Positions 17,700 to 26,887 of a DNA stretch of 64,000 bases are shown one piece after another. The number at the start of each line of letters is the position of its first letter. Position 1 is the first letter of the stretch. The position numbers and the translations under genes are program-made. Origin of the DNA: Lysinibacillus composti (lineage in GTDB: Bacteria > Bacillota > Bacilli > Bacillales_A > Planococcaceae); contig NZ_JAFBDY010000019.1 in the NCBI RefSeq assembly GCF_016908465.1, positions 1 through 64,000 of the forward strand, read 5' to 3'. The notes beneath the pieces were generated by a model. The model was not told the DNA's origin. It worked only from the letters and a program-made list of their open reading frames with translations, and did no database searches.

Positions 17700-18632
17700 A
17701 TGATGGCAAACCTTTTAAATGAAACAAAACAATATTTGGATGTAGTTAATAAACAGCCATCACTCCATACGATGACACCGGTAGAAGTACGAGAACTACG
17801 TGCAGGGCAACCAAAACCGCTAAACAATAAAACACAAGTAAAAAATATAGAAGATCAACTGATTGAAGTTCGTGATGGAGCGTCTATCAAAATTCGAATC
17901 TACTCCCCAAAAGGAAAAGGACCGTTTCCAATTATCATTTATTACCACGGTGGAGGATGGGTTTTAAATAGCATTGAAACGTGCCACGAGTCTTGTCAAT
18001 TGTTAGCAGCTAAAACGAATTCTATCGTCGTTTCGGTTGATTATCGATTAGCACCCGAATTTCCATTTCCAACGCCAGTATATGATGCGTATGATGCTTT
18101 TCTTTGGACAGTGAAAAATGTTGGAGAATTAAACGGTGTTGAGAATCAAATCACAGTAGCGGGTGATAGTGCAGGTGCTAACTTAGCGACTGTTGTATCA
18201 ATGATGAGTCGAGATTTAAATGGCCCTACAATTGCTTCCCAATTTTTGCTATATCCCGTAACGGATTTAACGTATAATACACCTTCATATAACGAATTTG
18301 CTGAAGGATTTGGCCTGGAAAAGAAGGATATGGAATGGTTTGGCCATTATTACTTGCAACAAGAAACTGAAAAACAAAATCCCTATGTAGCACCATTAAG
18401 AGCTGAACATTTAAATAATCTACCACCTGCCTTCATAAAAGTCGCAGAAAATGATGTATTACGTGATGAAGGCATTGCTTATGCAAAGCGTTTATCTTAT
18501 TCAAACGTAACGGTTCAGTTAGAAACAGCAAAAGGGCTCATTCATAGCTTCTTTACGAAAAATGAAGTATTCAGTGAGTATATCGAAAAAACAATTGATC
18601 AATTTCATGAGTTTCGAAAAATGAATCATTAA
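17700..18632 (+). CDS. Alpha/beta hydrolase, HSL-type esterase
   Basis: A 310-residue cytosolic enzyme with the hormone-sensitive-lipase oxyanion motif HGGG (residues 83-86), the nucleophile in GDSAG (Ser157), an acid in the ENDVLRDEG segment (Asp252 or Asp256) and His282 in LIHSF. No signal peptide is visible. It should hydrolyse short-chain acyl esters. It is monocistronic with a terminator just after the stop. Two adjacent ATG codons could serve as start; I keep the first. Confidence 0.9.
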   Translation: MMANLLNETKQYLDVVNKQPSLHTMTPVEVRELRAGQPKPLNNKTQVKNIEDQLIEVRDGASIKIRIYSPKGKGPFPIIIYYHGGGWVLNSIETCHESCQLLAAKTNSIVVSVDYRLAPEFPFPTPVYDAYDAFLWTVKNVGELNGVENQITVAGDSAGANLATVVSMMSRDLNGPTIASQFLLYPVTDLTYNTPSYNEFAEGFGLEKKDMEWFGHYYLQQETEKQNPYVAPLRAEHLNNLPPAFIKVAENDVLRDEGIAYAKRLSYSNVTVQLETAKGLIHSFFTKNEVFSEYIEKTIDQFHEFRKMNH

Positions 18633-18639
18633 CAAAGTA

Positions 18640-18665
18640 GGTGCACAAGTTGTGTACCTTTTTTT
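18640..18665 (+). terminator. Terminator after the esterase gene
   Basis: GGTGCACAA pairs with TTGTGTACC around a one-base centre (the real loop must be wider), followed by T7. Confidence 0.75.
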
Positions 18666-18726
18666 ATTATGTACGCGTATGATGTTCCAATAAAAGTGAG
18701 AAGATGGTGATAAGGGAGTGTTCTAA

Positions 18727-18918
18727 ATGAAATGGCTCGTGTACTTTATTTTTATCATATTATATATCATGGTCACATTTTTTGGATTAGGCCCTGTGTT
18801 AATGGCAGATGGTTCATCACAGGAACGATTCATTACCTTTGTGGTTGTTGTCATCATCTATATCGTTATTACATTCTTCCTATTGTTATGGAGGAAAAAA
18901 GTGAATAAGAAAAAATAA
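18727..18918 (+). CDS. Small two-helix membrane protein (63 aa)
   Basis: Two hydrophobic segments (about 4-25 and 36-56) flank a short loop GPVLMADGSSQER, and a lysine-rich tail ends the protein. AAGGGAG lies before the ATG and a terminator begins at the stop codon. It resembles conserved small Bacillales membrane proteins with the FFGLGPVL loop, possibly DUF6954, but I cannot assign a role. Confidence 0.7.
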   Translation: MKWLVYFIFIILYIMVTFFGLGPVLMADGSSQERFITFVVVVIIYIVITFFLLLWRKKVNKKK

Positions 18919-18950
18919 CCTAAAAGATTGCACATGTCTTTTAGGTTTTT
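18917..18950 (+). terminator. Terminator after the small membrane protein
   Basis: AACCTAAAAGA pairs with TCTTTTAGGTT (18917-18927 with 18937-18947), then T5. Confidence 0.85.
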
Positions 18951-19187
18951 ATTTTTCAAAAAATATGTCTCTTATTTCTTCATAAATCCATATATAACGA
19001 TTGGAGCGAGGGGTGTTAACGTTAGGAGAGGTTCGATGATTTAAAGAGAGTTAATCATATAAAACTACAAAGATAACAAAACCATTTTAATAGCCCGACT
19101 CAAGTGTTTAGCGAAACATACTATATAAATAGTTCGCTCTGGAAAAATAGAGTTATAGTTTCAAAATAAGAAATGGAGGCCAAAAGG

Positions 19188-20024
19188 ATGAGTCAAATAA
19201 CCATTAGTCCCGGGCATTACGGGCCAGGAACCGCCGCTCGAGATTTAATTGATGAAGGTACGGAAACTCGAAAAGTAGTGGATCGTGTCGTTGAGCTTTT
19301 GAAAAATGAAAAAATTGCGGTGAACAAAGTAGTCGACACACAATCGACGAGTCAATCACAGAACTTAAATTATTTAGTATCTGCGCACAATCGTACTCAA
19401 AGAAAGCTAGATGTCAGTATCCATTTTAATTCATCTGGCGAAAGGACTACTAAAGGGTTAGGGACAGAAGTGTTGTATGTCAATGAAAACTTAAAAGACT
19501 TTGCAAGTAAAGTTAGCAAAGCAATCTCTGTAGCAAGTGGGTTAAAAAACCGTGGAAGAAAGAAGCGAACTGAATTATTCTTCTTAAACAATACAGAAGA
19601 ACCCGCTATTTTGATTGAAGTATGTTTTGTCAATTCAACTGTCGATGTCAACTTGTATCATACTCAATTTGAGAAAATATGCCGAGCCATTGCCGACGAG
19701 TTGATTCGTTTTGTTAAACCGAATTACGAACCAAAACCTGCAAAATCTCCACAACAAAATGTATCAGACGGGGGAAATTATTCATTACCACAAATTCATA
19801 AGTCAGGGGGAGTGGTAGGCGGATTTACGAGTCCATCTTTAGTTAGTCGTCTGGAGGCAATCCTACAAAATGAAAAATTACTCCAAGACATCCTCCAAAA
19901 AGGTGTGGATGAAAAAGTCTTCATGGCCAGCTGGTTAGACAAATTAAAGGCTGGCACACTAACTACAAGCGATTTACTCGGCCTTTGCGCTTTAATTGTG
20001 GAGAAAGAATTGAGTGGGACATAG
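19188..20024 (+). CDS. N-acetylmuramoyl-L-alanine amidase (Amidase_3)
   Basis: A 278-residue protein. Zinc ligands appear as His10 (ISPGHYG), Glu26 and His79 (VSIHFNSS), with catalytic Glu144 in LIEVCFVNS. The amidase domain covers about 1-180. A linker and a C-terminal region (215-278) with two helical repeats follow. No signal peptide is present, as in phage-type endolysins or mother-cell lysis amidases such as CwlC. I start at 19188 (MSQITIS) because GGAGG lies eight bases upstream; an in-frame ATG at 19173 contains that site. No other prophage genes are near. It cleaves the amide between muramic acid and L-alanine. Confidence 0.88.
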   Translation: MSQITISPGHYGPGTAARDLIDEGTETRKVVDRVVELLKNEKIAVNKVVDTQSTSQSQNLNYLVSAHNRTQRKLDVSIHFNSSGERTTKGLGTEVLYVNENLKDFASKVSKAISVASGLKNRGRKKRTELFFLNNTEEPAILIEVCFVNSTVDVNLYHTQFEKICRAIADELIRFVKPNYEPKPAKSPQQNVSDGGNYSLPQIHKSGGVVGGFTSPSLVSRLEAILQNEKLLQDILQKGVDEKVFMASWLDKLKAGTLTTSDLLGLCALIVEKELSGT

Positions 20025-20054
20025 GGATTTTCCCTTATCCCACTCAATTCTTTC
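20005..20054 (+). terminator. Amidase terminator overlapping the coding end
   Basis: A 16-bp stem (20005-20020 with 20039-20054) includes the last codons of the amidase gene. The right arm repeats the coding sequence as its complement. The T-run is short. Confidence 0.75.
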
Positions 20055-20143
20055 GTGAATGTAGAAACTTTTCGCCCCTTTATCCGTATAACAAGTAGTA
20101 GCTATATAAATAGTAAAAAGAGTACGTTGAAAGGAGTTGCGTC

Positions 20144-21043
20144 ATGACGTTAGCAATAGAACATGTTGTCAAGCGGTACAAAGACTTCACCGCGGTGAAA
20201 GACCTTAATTTTACTATCGATCAAGGGGAAATTTTCGGCCTAATAGGGCAAAATGGTGCTGGGAAAACTACTACTTTTCGTATGATCTTAAATTTACAAG
20301 AACCCACGAGTGGAAAGATTACATGGGATGGTTCTCCAATCAATTCTATTAATCGTGATTGGCTTGGCTATTTACCAGAGGAGCGCGGGATTTTCCCTCA
20401 AATGAAAGTAGAAGAGCAGCTATACTTTTTCGGAAAACTTCGAGGAATGAAGCAAGAAGAAATAAAAAAAGAAGTCGATTTCTGGATTCATCGCTTTGAA
20501 TTAGATGAAAAACGACATGATAAAGCCGAAACATTATCAAAAGGGAATCAACAAAAAGTGCAGCTCATTGCGAGTTTTATTCATAAACCAAAGTTTTTAA
20601 TATTAGATGAACCCTTTAGCGGACTTGACCCGGTAAATCGAGATTTACTGAAGGATGCCATTCTCTTATTAAAAGAACAAGGGATGACCATTCTTTTCTC
20701 AAGTCACCAAATGGATAATGTGGAGGAACTTTGTGATCATTTATGCCTATTAAAACGGGGTGTTTCCTTATTTTCAGGTAGCTTATTAGATTTGAAAAAG
20801 CAATATGGAAAAACGAAATTAACGATCCGTACTGACATGCAAAAAGAAGAGCTTGTAAAAATGGTAGGCGTAAAGGAAGTCAAACAGGAACGCGATGAAT
20901 ACGTCCTAACATTAATCGATGAATCTTTCGCAAAAGGCATTTTTGATGTCGTAGCAAAAGGACAATTTATTGAAAAATTCAGTCTCGATTATTTATCTTT
21001 AGATGAAATATTTAAAGATCAGGTAGGTGGCGACAATGAATAA
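20144..21043 (+). CDS. ABC transporter ATP-binding protein, NatA-like
   Basis: A 299-residue ATPase. The Walker A GQNGAGKTT spans residues 35-43, the signature LSKGNQQKVQL is near 130, and Walker B LILDEPFSGLD near 155, followed by the switch His in SSHQMD. The DrrA-like C-terminal extension (220-299) is typical of export ABCs. GAAAGGAG precedes the ATG. It overlaps the permease gene by eight bases, so the two are coupled. NatAB pairs export sodium or drugs; the substrate here is inferred from family only. Confidence 0.9.
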   Translation: MTLAIEHVVKRYKDFTAVKDLNFTIDQGEIFGLIGQNGAGKTTTFRMILNLQEPTSGKITWDGSPINSINRDWLGYLPEERGIFPQMKVEEQLYFFGKLRGMKQEEIKKEVDFWIHRFELDEKRHDKAETLSKGNQQKVQLIASFIHKPKFLILDEPFSGLDPVNRDLLKDAILLLKEQGMTILFSSHQMDNVEELCDHLCLLKRGVSLFSGSLLDLKKQYGKTKLTIRTDMQKEELVKMVGVKEVKQERDEYVLTLIDESFAKGIFDVVAKGQFIEKFSLDYLSLDEIFKDQVGGDNE

Positions 21044-22280
21044 ACTTGGGATTTTAGTTAGTCAATTATATAAACAAAAGATTCGTTCTAAGTCATTTAT
21101 TTTGATGACACTTTTATACATAGCGATCATCTCTGTAGTGATGTTCTGGACTGAGATTTCTTCCCTATTTAAAGGAGAAGATGAGGCACTGCAAATTGCT
21201 TTAATAAAAGAAACAGATGTTAATTTAGGACAAATCTTTGTATCCAATGAAGAGATTGAATTCTCCTACCATACAAAAGATGTTAAAACAAACATGTATG
21301 AACAAGTTAAAGATGGAACGTTAGATGCTGTTATTGTCTTTTCTGATGAAAATAAAAATTTAAAAGCAGAAATTGCAACTTTTTCACCGCTTGAACTTAA
21401 TGATCAATCGGAAATCTCGTCATTAATCCAATATGCGGGAAAAATTTATGCGATTCAATCGATGAATTTATCAGCACAGGAAGCAGAGCAAATTTTAAAC
21501 TCTGAACCGATTATCACATCAATCAGTCTAAATGAAGCAGGCACTGAGGGGAAAAGTGAGGATCAAAAACAATCAGGGATATGGGTATCCTATCTTGTAG
21601 GTATTGTCATTTACTTCTTTATCTCTGCCTTCCTATCAATGATTACGACGGATGTAGCATCGGAAAAAGGGTCTCGAGCATTAGAAATGTTACTCGTTAG
21701 TGTGAAACCGAGCACCCATTTCCAATCAAAACTATTCGGGGTATTCTTACTCGCTTTAACTCAATTTGCGATTTTATTCGGAGTGATTTTTGCTCTCCTT
21801 CGCTTTACGGATGGCGGCACAAAATGGGATATGGTCACATCTCTGGTCCAAGATCTATCCTATTCTTATGTGTTCTACGTGATTGTGTTTTTATTCTTAA
21901 CGATTTTCTTGTTCTTAATTATCGGTGCACTATTCGGGTCACTTGTTTCTAAAGTTGAGGAAGCCGGTCAAGTGATGATGCCTGCTATTATGATTACACT
22001 TGTTGGATTTTACGTCATGATTTCAGGGATGGCAAATCCAGATACGTTGTTAATAAAAATCTTCTCATATATTCCTTTAACTTCAGGAATGGTTATGCCA
22101 ATGCGAATTGCAGCAACTGATCTTAATACAATAGAGCCGATCATCTCACTTATTTTACTCATTGTAACGGTGATTGCCTTCTATACGCTGAGCCTATCCT
22201 TCTATAAACGAAGCGTTTTAACGTATAGCTCAGGTGGCGTTATTCAAAAAATTAAATCGGTCTTAAAATTTACTACGTAA
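21036..22280 (+). CDS. ABC-2 type permease, NatB-like
   Basis: A 414-residue membrane protein. One N-terminal helix (about 18-40) is followed by a roughly 140-residue extracytoplasmic domain, then five to six helices from about residue 185. TTDVASEKGSRALEMLLVSVKPSTHFQSK is split across the conserved ABC-2 coupling region. I start at the ATG at 21036 because AGGTGG lies five bases upstream; a GTG nine bases earlier is inside that site. It pairs with the preceding ATPase. A strong terminator follows. Confidence 0.88.
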   Translation: MNKLGILVSQLYKQKIRSKSFILMTLLYIAIISVVMFWTEISSLFKGEDEALQIALIKETDVNLGQIFVSNEEIEFSYHTKDVKTNMYEQVKDGTLDAVIVFSDENKNLKAEIATFSPLELNDQSEISSLIQYAGKIYAIQSMNLSAQEAEQILNSEPIITSISLNEAGTEGKSEDQKQSGIWVSYLVGIVIYFFISAFLSMITTDVASEKGSRALEMLLVSVKPSTHFQSKLFGVFLLALTQFAILFGVIFALLRFTDGGTKWDMVTSLVQDLSYSYVFYVIVFLFLTIFLFLIIGALFGSLVSKVEEAGQVMMPAIMITLVGFYVMISGMANPDTLLIKIFSYIPLTSGMVMPMRIAATDLNTIEPIISLILLIVTVIAFYTLSLSFYKRSVLTYSSGGVIQKIKSVLKFTT

Positions 22281-22298
22281 TTATTGAATGAAATGGAA

Positions 22299-22329
22299 GG
22301 GGGCGCCGAATCGGTTCGGTCGCCCCTTT
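22299..22329 (+). terminator. Terminator of the natAB-like operon
   Basis: A GC-rich stem GGGGCG/CGCCCC extended by CCGAA/TTCGG with a one-base bulge, then TTTA. Confidence 0.75.
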
Positions 22330-22404
22330 AATATTGACAAAAAGTCGGTGTCTCACCTTAACACCAACTCCACAAAAGTGGGACGAGTAACCATCCTCAT
22401 ATCC

Positions 22405-22761
22405 CTAATCTATTAATTCACGGTTAACAAATTCACTTGAACATGTTTGGATTTCACTAAAAGGTTTAGTCGAAACAAAAATAGAGTTTTTAGTTGTTTG
22501 AAGCGAATAAAAACTTTCAGGATAATCTACAACACATCCATCCATTCCCACAGGTATTAGAAGGATTATTTCAATAAAGGATTCATCTAGCACGATATTT
22601 TTTAACATGAAATAGGGAGTACTAAAATAGTACCCTTCTTTTGTTCTGCCTAGCGCTATAAATGGTTTTGTAGAATTTGTCATTAACATAAAAGGAATAG
22701 AATAACATTTATTGATTTCTTCTAATGGGCGTTTTTCAAATAAATGTTCATTTATTTCCAT
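22405..22761 (-). CDS. CotY/CotZ/ExsY-like spore coat protein (divergent, short)
   Basis: A 118-residue protein. IPFMLMTNSTKPFIALG and STPYFMLKNI match in order the IPF-T--G-PF-AFG and TPFFRVE segments of the CotZ/ExsY family. The final SEIQTCSSEFVNREL aligns with the CFCAIQCLSPDLIN end. Most family cysteines are missing, with only two remaining, and the Cys-rich N-terminal third is absent. It lies 29 bp after the ATP-grasp gene at 22791-24008, so the two are probably cotranscribed. I rate the family call as moderate. Confidence 0.55.
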   Translation of the reverse strand: MEINEHLFEKRPLEEINKCYSIPFMLMTNSTKPFIALGRTKEGYYFSTPYFMLKNIVLDESFIEIILLIPVGMDGCVVDYPESFYSLQTTKNSIFVSTKPFSEIQTCSSEFVNRELID

Positions 22762-22790
22762 TTTAAGTTACGTCCCTTCAACTTGTTGCA

Positions 22791-24008
22791 TTATAAGGGG
22801 GTAATGTGAAATTCTATCTGTGAAGCTGCATCTATTGCATTCTTTTTCGCTTCGTCTTTTGTTTTGCCCTTTGCTAATACATATCCATATCGATCTCCCA
22901 TTGATAAAGGAGGTGATAAGATTTTTCCCTTTTTTGGTTTGATAAACACCTTTAAAACCCCTTGCTGCTCCAGAGCAGTCTGTTTACCATCGACTTTCAT
23001 TAATTCTCCATATTGATCAACAGTTAGATAATGCGCATATACCGTTTCTTCTTTTGTCCTATGAAGCGTTGGTGCGTTACCAAGATACACATTTAGAATT
23101 TGTTCTGCATAGTTAAATCCATATGCCTCTTGAATTAAATCGTTCATCACCCCACCTGAAATACGGGGATTTGCTTCAATTAATTTCCAACTATTTTGGA
23201 CATATCGCATCTCCAAATGACAGTTCCCATTCTCTAAACCAAATGTTTGGATGATATCATTAGCCGTCTGAATAAGGGAATCTTTATACGTATTTTCTAA
23301 TGCATTAGGAGAAATGCTATATCCCGTTACAATAAATTTTTCAGTTTTAGTTATTTCTTGTTCCACGATTGTGGCTATTTGAATGTTTCCTTGATGAACA
23401 ATTGCCTCCACAATGACTTGTGGACCACTTAGATACTCTTCTATTAATAAGTCATCATCAAAACGAGTTCTTAAAAAATGGATTCGATTTCTAAGTTGAG
23501 CTCGATTTTTAATCAAATAAACATGCTTAGACCCACACGATTTTGGCAATTTCAATATGAGAGGAAAATTATTTTTTACATTCTTAAAAAAATGCCTTAA
23601 GGAAGCTTCATAAGGTAAAATATCAAAAAATGGAGAAAAGGGTTGATTTTGTAGTTGGTTTCGTGTTAGCAATTTATCTTCCATTACTTTAAATGCATCG
23701 ACTGAAAGATTGGTTCCACATAATTCATTTGAAAAGCTTGCTGCGAGGTAAACATAGGAATCAATAAAACTGATTAAACAGACTACGTGTTCATTTTGCT
23801 GAATTTGTGCAATCGTTTCCCGAATGTGATCTAGTTCGTCAAAATCCACAAAATGAAATTCGTCTATTTCAATAAATTCGTCCTTTTCGTCTAAAATTCT
23901 TTTATTGGAAGTTAGTAAGTGCACTTTAAATCCAAGGCTTTTTGCAGCTATAATTCCTTCTCTTGAGGATCCAGATTTGTATGTTTCAAAAAAAATAATG
24001 GATTTCAC
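22791..24008 (-). CDS. ATP-grasp ligase (tandem paralogue 2)
   Basis: A 405-residue ATP-grasp protein of the carbamoyl-phosphate-synthase/peptide-ligase type. The N-terminal Rossmann-like part begins IIFFETYKSGSSREGI. The central grasp contains LILKLPKSCGSKHVYLI and LLIEEYLSGPQVIVEA. The metal-binding IEANPRISGG is near residue 285, and a C-terminal RYGYVLAKGKTKDEAKKNA closes it. It starts at GTG with GTGGAG ten bases upstream. It is about the same length and plan as the next gene upstream, so the pair arose by duplication. It should join a carboxylate to an amine or thiol with ATP. Partner molecules are unknown; the adjacent coat-like gene suggests a spore role. Confidence 0.8.
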   Translation of the reverse strand: MKSIIFFETYKSGSSREGIIAAKSLGFKVHLLTSNKRILDEKDEFIEIDEFHFVDFDELDHIRETIAQIQQNEHVVCLISFIDSYVYLAASFSNELCGTNLSVDAFKVMEDKLLTRNQLQNQPFSPFFDILPYEASLRHFFKNVKNNFPLILKLPKSCGSKHVYLIKNRAQLRNRIHFLRTRFDDDLLIEEYLSGPQVIVEAIVHQGNIQIATIVEQEITKTEKFIVTGYSISPNALENTYKDSLIQTANDIIQTFGLENGNCHLEMRYVQNSWKLIEANPRISGGVMNDLIQEAYGFNYAEQILNVYLGNAPTLHRTKEETVYAHYLTVDQYGELMKVDGKQTALEQQGVLKVFIKPKKGKILSPPLSMGDRYGYVLAKGKTKDEAKKNAIDAASQIEFHITPL

Positions 24009-24333
24009 TTTGGCGACACTCCACTACTAAAAAATCTTGATAGGGGTTTTCCGAAGTAATATTTAAAGTATGAAACTAAAGGTAGGGGAGAATTAACTAA
24101 ATGATATATGACTGCAGATTTTGGATTTTTACATAATATTACTTCTTTTTTTCATTAATATATGAATGAATGGTGAAAGTGGTACATATTTAGGCCAGTA
24201 ATACGCCGATTCACTAAAAACTACTTTTCCGGGAATAAAAAAGGTTTTAAATCCAGCAGCTTATGCGTATGAAATAAATCCAGTGTAAGGATGTTGCCGG
24301 TAATAAGCGTCCTAGAAATAAAATATTTTCCCA
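24009..24333. other. Gap between the two ATP-grasp genes
   Basis: 325 bp, AT-rich. It probably holds a promoter for the downstream ATP-grasp/CotZ-like pair; I could not find a well-spaced sigma-E or sigma-K match. No gene seen. Confidence 0.35.
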
Positions 24334-25566
24334 TTATTTAATCATGCTTCGATTTAAATGAAATCTAATTTCTTTAGCTGCATTTTTAGCGTTTTCTTTC
24401 GCCAGTTCTGATGTATCCCCGGTAGCAATAACATAGCCGTATCGCTGACCCATAGATTTAGGTGGAGATAAAAATGTACCTTTTTTAGGTTTTATATAAA
24501 CTTCTTCTACACCCGGACAAAGTAAAGCACGTTTTTTACCTGTTACTTTTTCTAAAATGCCGCTAGTAGAAACAAAGATATATTTTGTAAATAAATGTTT
24601 TTCCCATTTACGTGTTAAGTTCGGCTCCATTCCAAGTTGAATTTTTAATGTTTCTTCAACTAAATTTATGCCATATGCAATGTCAATCATTCTATTCATT
24701 GCTGCACCTGAGATTCTAGGATTGATTTCAATGAGTTTAACCTCGTTTTCTACAATTCTTATTTCTAAATGACAAGCACCCGTTTTTAACTCGAGGGTTT
24801 CAATGATGTTTTTGACTGCTCCTTCAATCGTTTCAAAAAAATCTTGATCGATCTCATTCAATAAGTTATACCCAGTAATAATAAAACGTTCTAAATTAAC
24901 TAACTCTTGTTGGAAAATAGCTAGAATATGAATTTCTTCATTTACAACAACTGTTTCTACTAGGTATTGTGGGCCGTCAAGATATTCTTCTATTAAAATC
25001 ATTACATCGGGATATCTTCTAGTTAGTAATTTGACACTTTTTCTGAGCTCACGATCATTTTCTACTTTGAACACGTCCCTTGAAGCGGTAGAAAAAGGGG
25101 ATTTGATCATTAGTGGATAAGAAAGATGTTCTGTAATAGTAGAAATAGATTCTTCAAATTCCGTTCCATTTAACTTAATAAACTTAGGCGTGCAGGGTAA
25201 GTCCTTTAATAATTCTCTTGTTAAGGTTTTATCTTCCATTGCTTTTATGGCATTGAGTGACAGGCATCCATTACAATATTCTTCATGCAGTTCAACTGCT
25301 AAAGACACAAAAGGATCGACAAAGCTCACAATGCCTTCGATGAGTAACCCTTGCCTTTGGTTACTTTCAATGGTCTTTTTTATTTCTTGTAGATTTGTTA
25401 AATCAACTAAAATCATTCTGTGAACGTCTGGAAAGTTAACTCTTTGCTTGATGAAGTTCTTACTGTTCGTTAAAAGTACAGTAAAATAGCCTAGTTTTTC
25501 GGCGGCTTTAATTGCTTCTCTACTTGAGCCTGATTTTGTTGTGTGAAGGAAGATGATAGTTCTCAA
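24334..25566 (-). CDS. ATP-grasp ligase (tandem paralogue 1)
   Basis: A 410-residue paralogue of the preceding entry with matching landmarks: IIFLHTTKSGSSREAIKAAEKLGY, LMIKSPFSTASRDVF, ILIEEYLDGPQYLVET, IEINPRISGAAMN and QRYGYVIATGDTSELAKENA (each quoted as separate short motifs). It starts at a TTG with AGAGGG about ten bases upstream. The two proteins differ clearly in the loops before the grasp domain, so substrates may differ. A D-Ala-D-Ala-ligase-like or biotin-carboxylase-like role is possible but not supported by partner genes. Confidence 0.8.
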   Translation of the reverse strand: MRTIIFLHTTKSGSSREAIKAAEKLGYFTVLLTNSKNFIKQRVNFPDVHRMILVDLTNLQEIKKTIESNQRQGLLIEGIVSFVDPFVSLAVELHEEYCNGCLSLNAIKAMEDKTLTRELLKDLPCTPKFIKLNGTEFEESISTITEHLSYPLMIKSPFSTASRDVFKVENDRELRKSVKLLTRRYPDVMILIEEYLDGPQYLVETVVVNEEIHILAIFQQELVNLERFIITGYNLLNEIDQDFFETIEGAVKNIIETLELKTGACHLEIRIVENEVKLIEINPRISGAAMNRMIDIAYGINLVEETLKIQLGMEPNLTRKWEKHLFTKYIFVSTSGILEKVTGKKRALLCPGVEEVYIKPKKGTFLSPPKSMGQRYGYVIATGDTSELAKENAKNAAKEIRFHLNRSMIK

Positions 25567-26235
25567 GATAATTTTCCCTCTTTCTTTATTAAATATTGTA
25601 TTAGCACGATTGTCTTTTATCGCGCATTACGGCATGTCGACGAAAAACGTCACATCCATGTGGCAACGTCGAAACTAGCACGTACTATGCGTCATAAGAC
25701 TCACCTTTATTGTTATACTATTTATTATGGATGGAAATGAATGGTTGATTGTCATGAATAACCCAAATAAATTAGGAATATTGAATTATAAAAATTGGAA
25801 AATAGTAGGGGAGTGTCGTGTGGAAATGAACGAAACAATCTTAAACTTTCTTAACATGAAAATGTATAGAATTGTTTACATTTCACGAAAAAGTGGTAAG
25901 TTGACATTTTAAGTGATTTTCATAAGAGAATCGAGGGCATGGAGATCGATGGTACAAAAAAGGAACAAAATCTAACTAAATTTTCTAAATTTAAATGAAT
26001 TGCAAGTACACGATGATACTTGAAGCACAAGGTTTAGTCAACGTTACCATAAAGGAGTAATTCCCGATATAAAGGATTAAGAGAAGTAATATTATAATAA
26101 AAATGCTAAATTATATTCTATGGTAAGTACTAACAATTTCGCTATATAAATTTGTTTGGAAATTTTTACGTACGGTTAATATTAAAAATAGTTTCTATTT
26201 ATATGTAAGTTTAGTACTTGACTTATTTAATTGTT
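25567..26235. other. Long intergenic region before the Rrf2 gene
   Basis: About 670 bp. It holds a small dyad around CACATCCATGTG (about 25646-25657) flanked by ACGTC/GACGT-type repeats. Short open frames (25543-25740, 25727-25912) lack a Shine-Dalgarno or family resemblance. I see no RNA gene. Confidence 0.4.
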
Positions 26236-26252
26236 GTAACTATGATAGTTAC
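26236..26252. promoter_or_regulatory. Candidate Rrf2 operator (autoregulatory)
   Basis: GTAACTATGATAGTTAC is an inverted repeat, arms of eight bases around one, placed 16 bases before the Rrf2 start codon. The pattern GTAAC-N7-RTTAC recurs at 26848-26864 before the next gene. Confidence 0.6.
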
Positions 26253-26268
26253 GTAGGTGGTGGAAATC

Positions 26269-26688
26269 TTGATTAACACTCGTTTATCAATGGGAATTCA
26301 CATATTATCACTAGTTGCTTTATCGAATGATCCTGAAAATCTTAATTCCGAATGGATAGCGACAAGCATAAACACAAATCCAGTTGTCGTACGAAGGTTA
26401 ACGAGTTCATTAAAAAAAGCAAACCTAGTCAAAGCTTATGTAGGAAATCGGGGTCTTCAATTAATGAAAGAACCTGAAGATATTTCCTTACTTGAAATTT
26501 TAAAAGCCGTGGACCCGAATAATCACTTATTTCATATTCATCAAAACTCAAATATCCAATGTACTGTTGGTCGAAATATCGAATCGACATTAGGTTCGAT
26601 TTTTAACGACATTCAAAAGGAAACTGAATGGAAGTTGGCAAATTTGAAACTCGATGATGTGATGAGAGATTTAGAAAGTAAAAACTAA
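26269..26688 (+). CDS. Rrf2-family transcriptional regulator, YwnA-like
   Basis: A 139-residue winged-helix regulator beginning INTRLSMGIHILSLVAL, the standard Rrf2 opening, followed by IATSINTNPVVVRRL and GNRGLQLMKEPEDISLLEI. I start at the TTG at 26269, because AGGTGGTGG lies five bases upstream and family members start at this residue; GTG codons further up fall inside the Shine-Dalgarno. Only one cysteine (Cys101 region, IQCTVG) is seen, so the three-cysteine iron-sulfur set of IscR or NsrR is absent, as in the YwnA branch. Probable repressor of itself and the downstream NmrA-type gene. Confidence 0.88.
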   Translation: MINTRLSMGIHILSLVALSNDPENLNSEWIATSINTNPVVVRRLTSSLKKANLVKAYVGNRGLQLMKEPEDISLLEILKAVDPNNHLFHIHQNSNIQCTVGRNIESTLGSIFNDIQKETEWKLANLKLDDVMRDLESKN

Positions 26689-26847
26689 AGCTTGGTTCTT
26701 CATTCAATAGAAGACAGCCTCGAGCGCAATTCAAATTCCAAATACAATTGCGCCGAGTTGAAAATTGATTTTAATCATGGTGAAACGTTACTATTCTGTG
26801 ATTTCACGACAGAATCATTTAGGTTTCACTTTTTTCACCACTAATGT

Positions 26848-26864
26848 GTAACAATTATTATTAC
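26848..26864. promoter_or_regulatory. Candidate Rrf2 operator before the NmrA-type gene
   Basis: GTAACAATTATTATTAC has the same GTAAC-N7-RTTAC plan and 17-bp length as 26236-26252, and lies 23 bases before the NmrA-type start codon. Confidence 0.5.
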
Positions 26865-26887
26865 AAAAGTCTTGAGGAGGAAGTAAA

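Noticed and set aside
25543-25912. Two short plus-strand frames before the Rrf2 gene.
   Set aside because: No family resemblance and weak start signals; the second might be a very small gene but cannot be supported.
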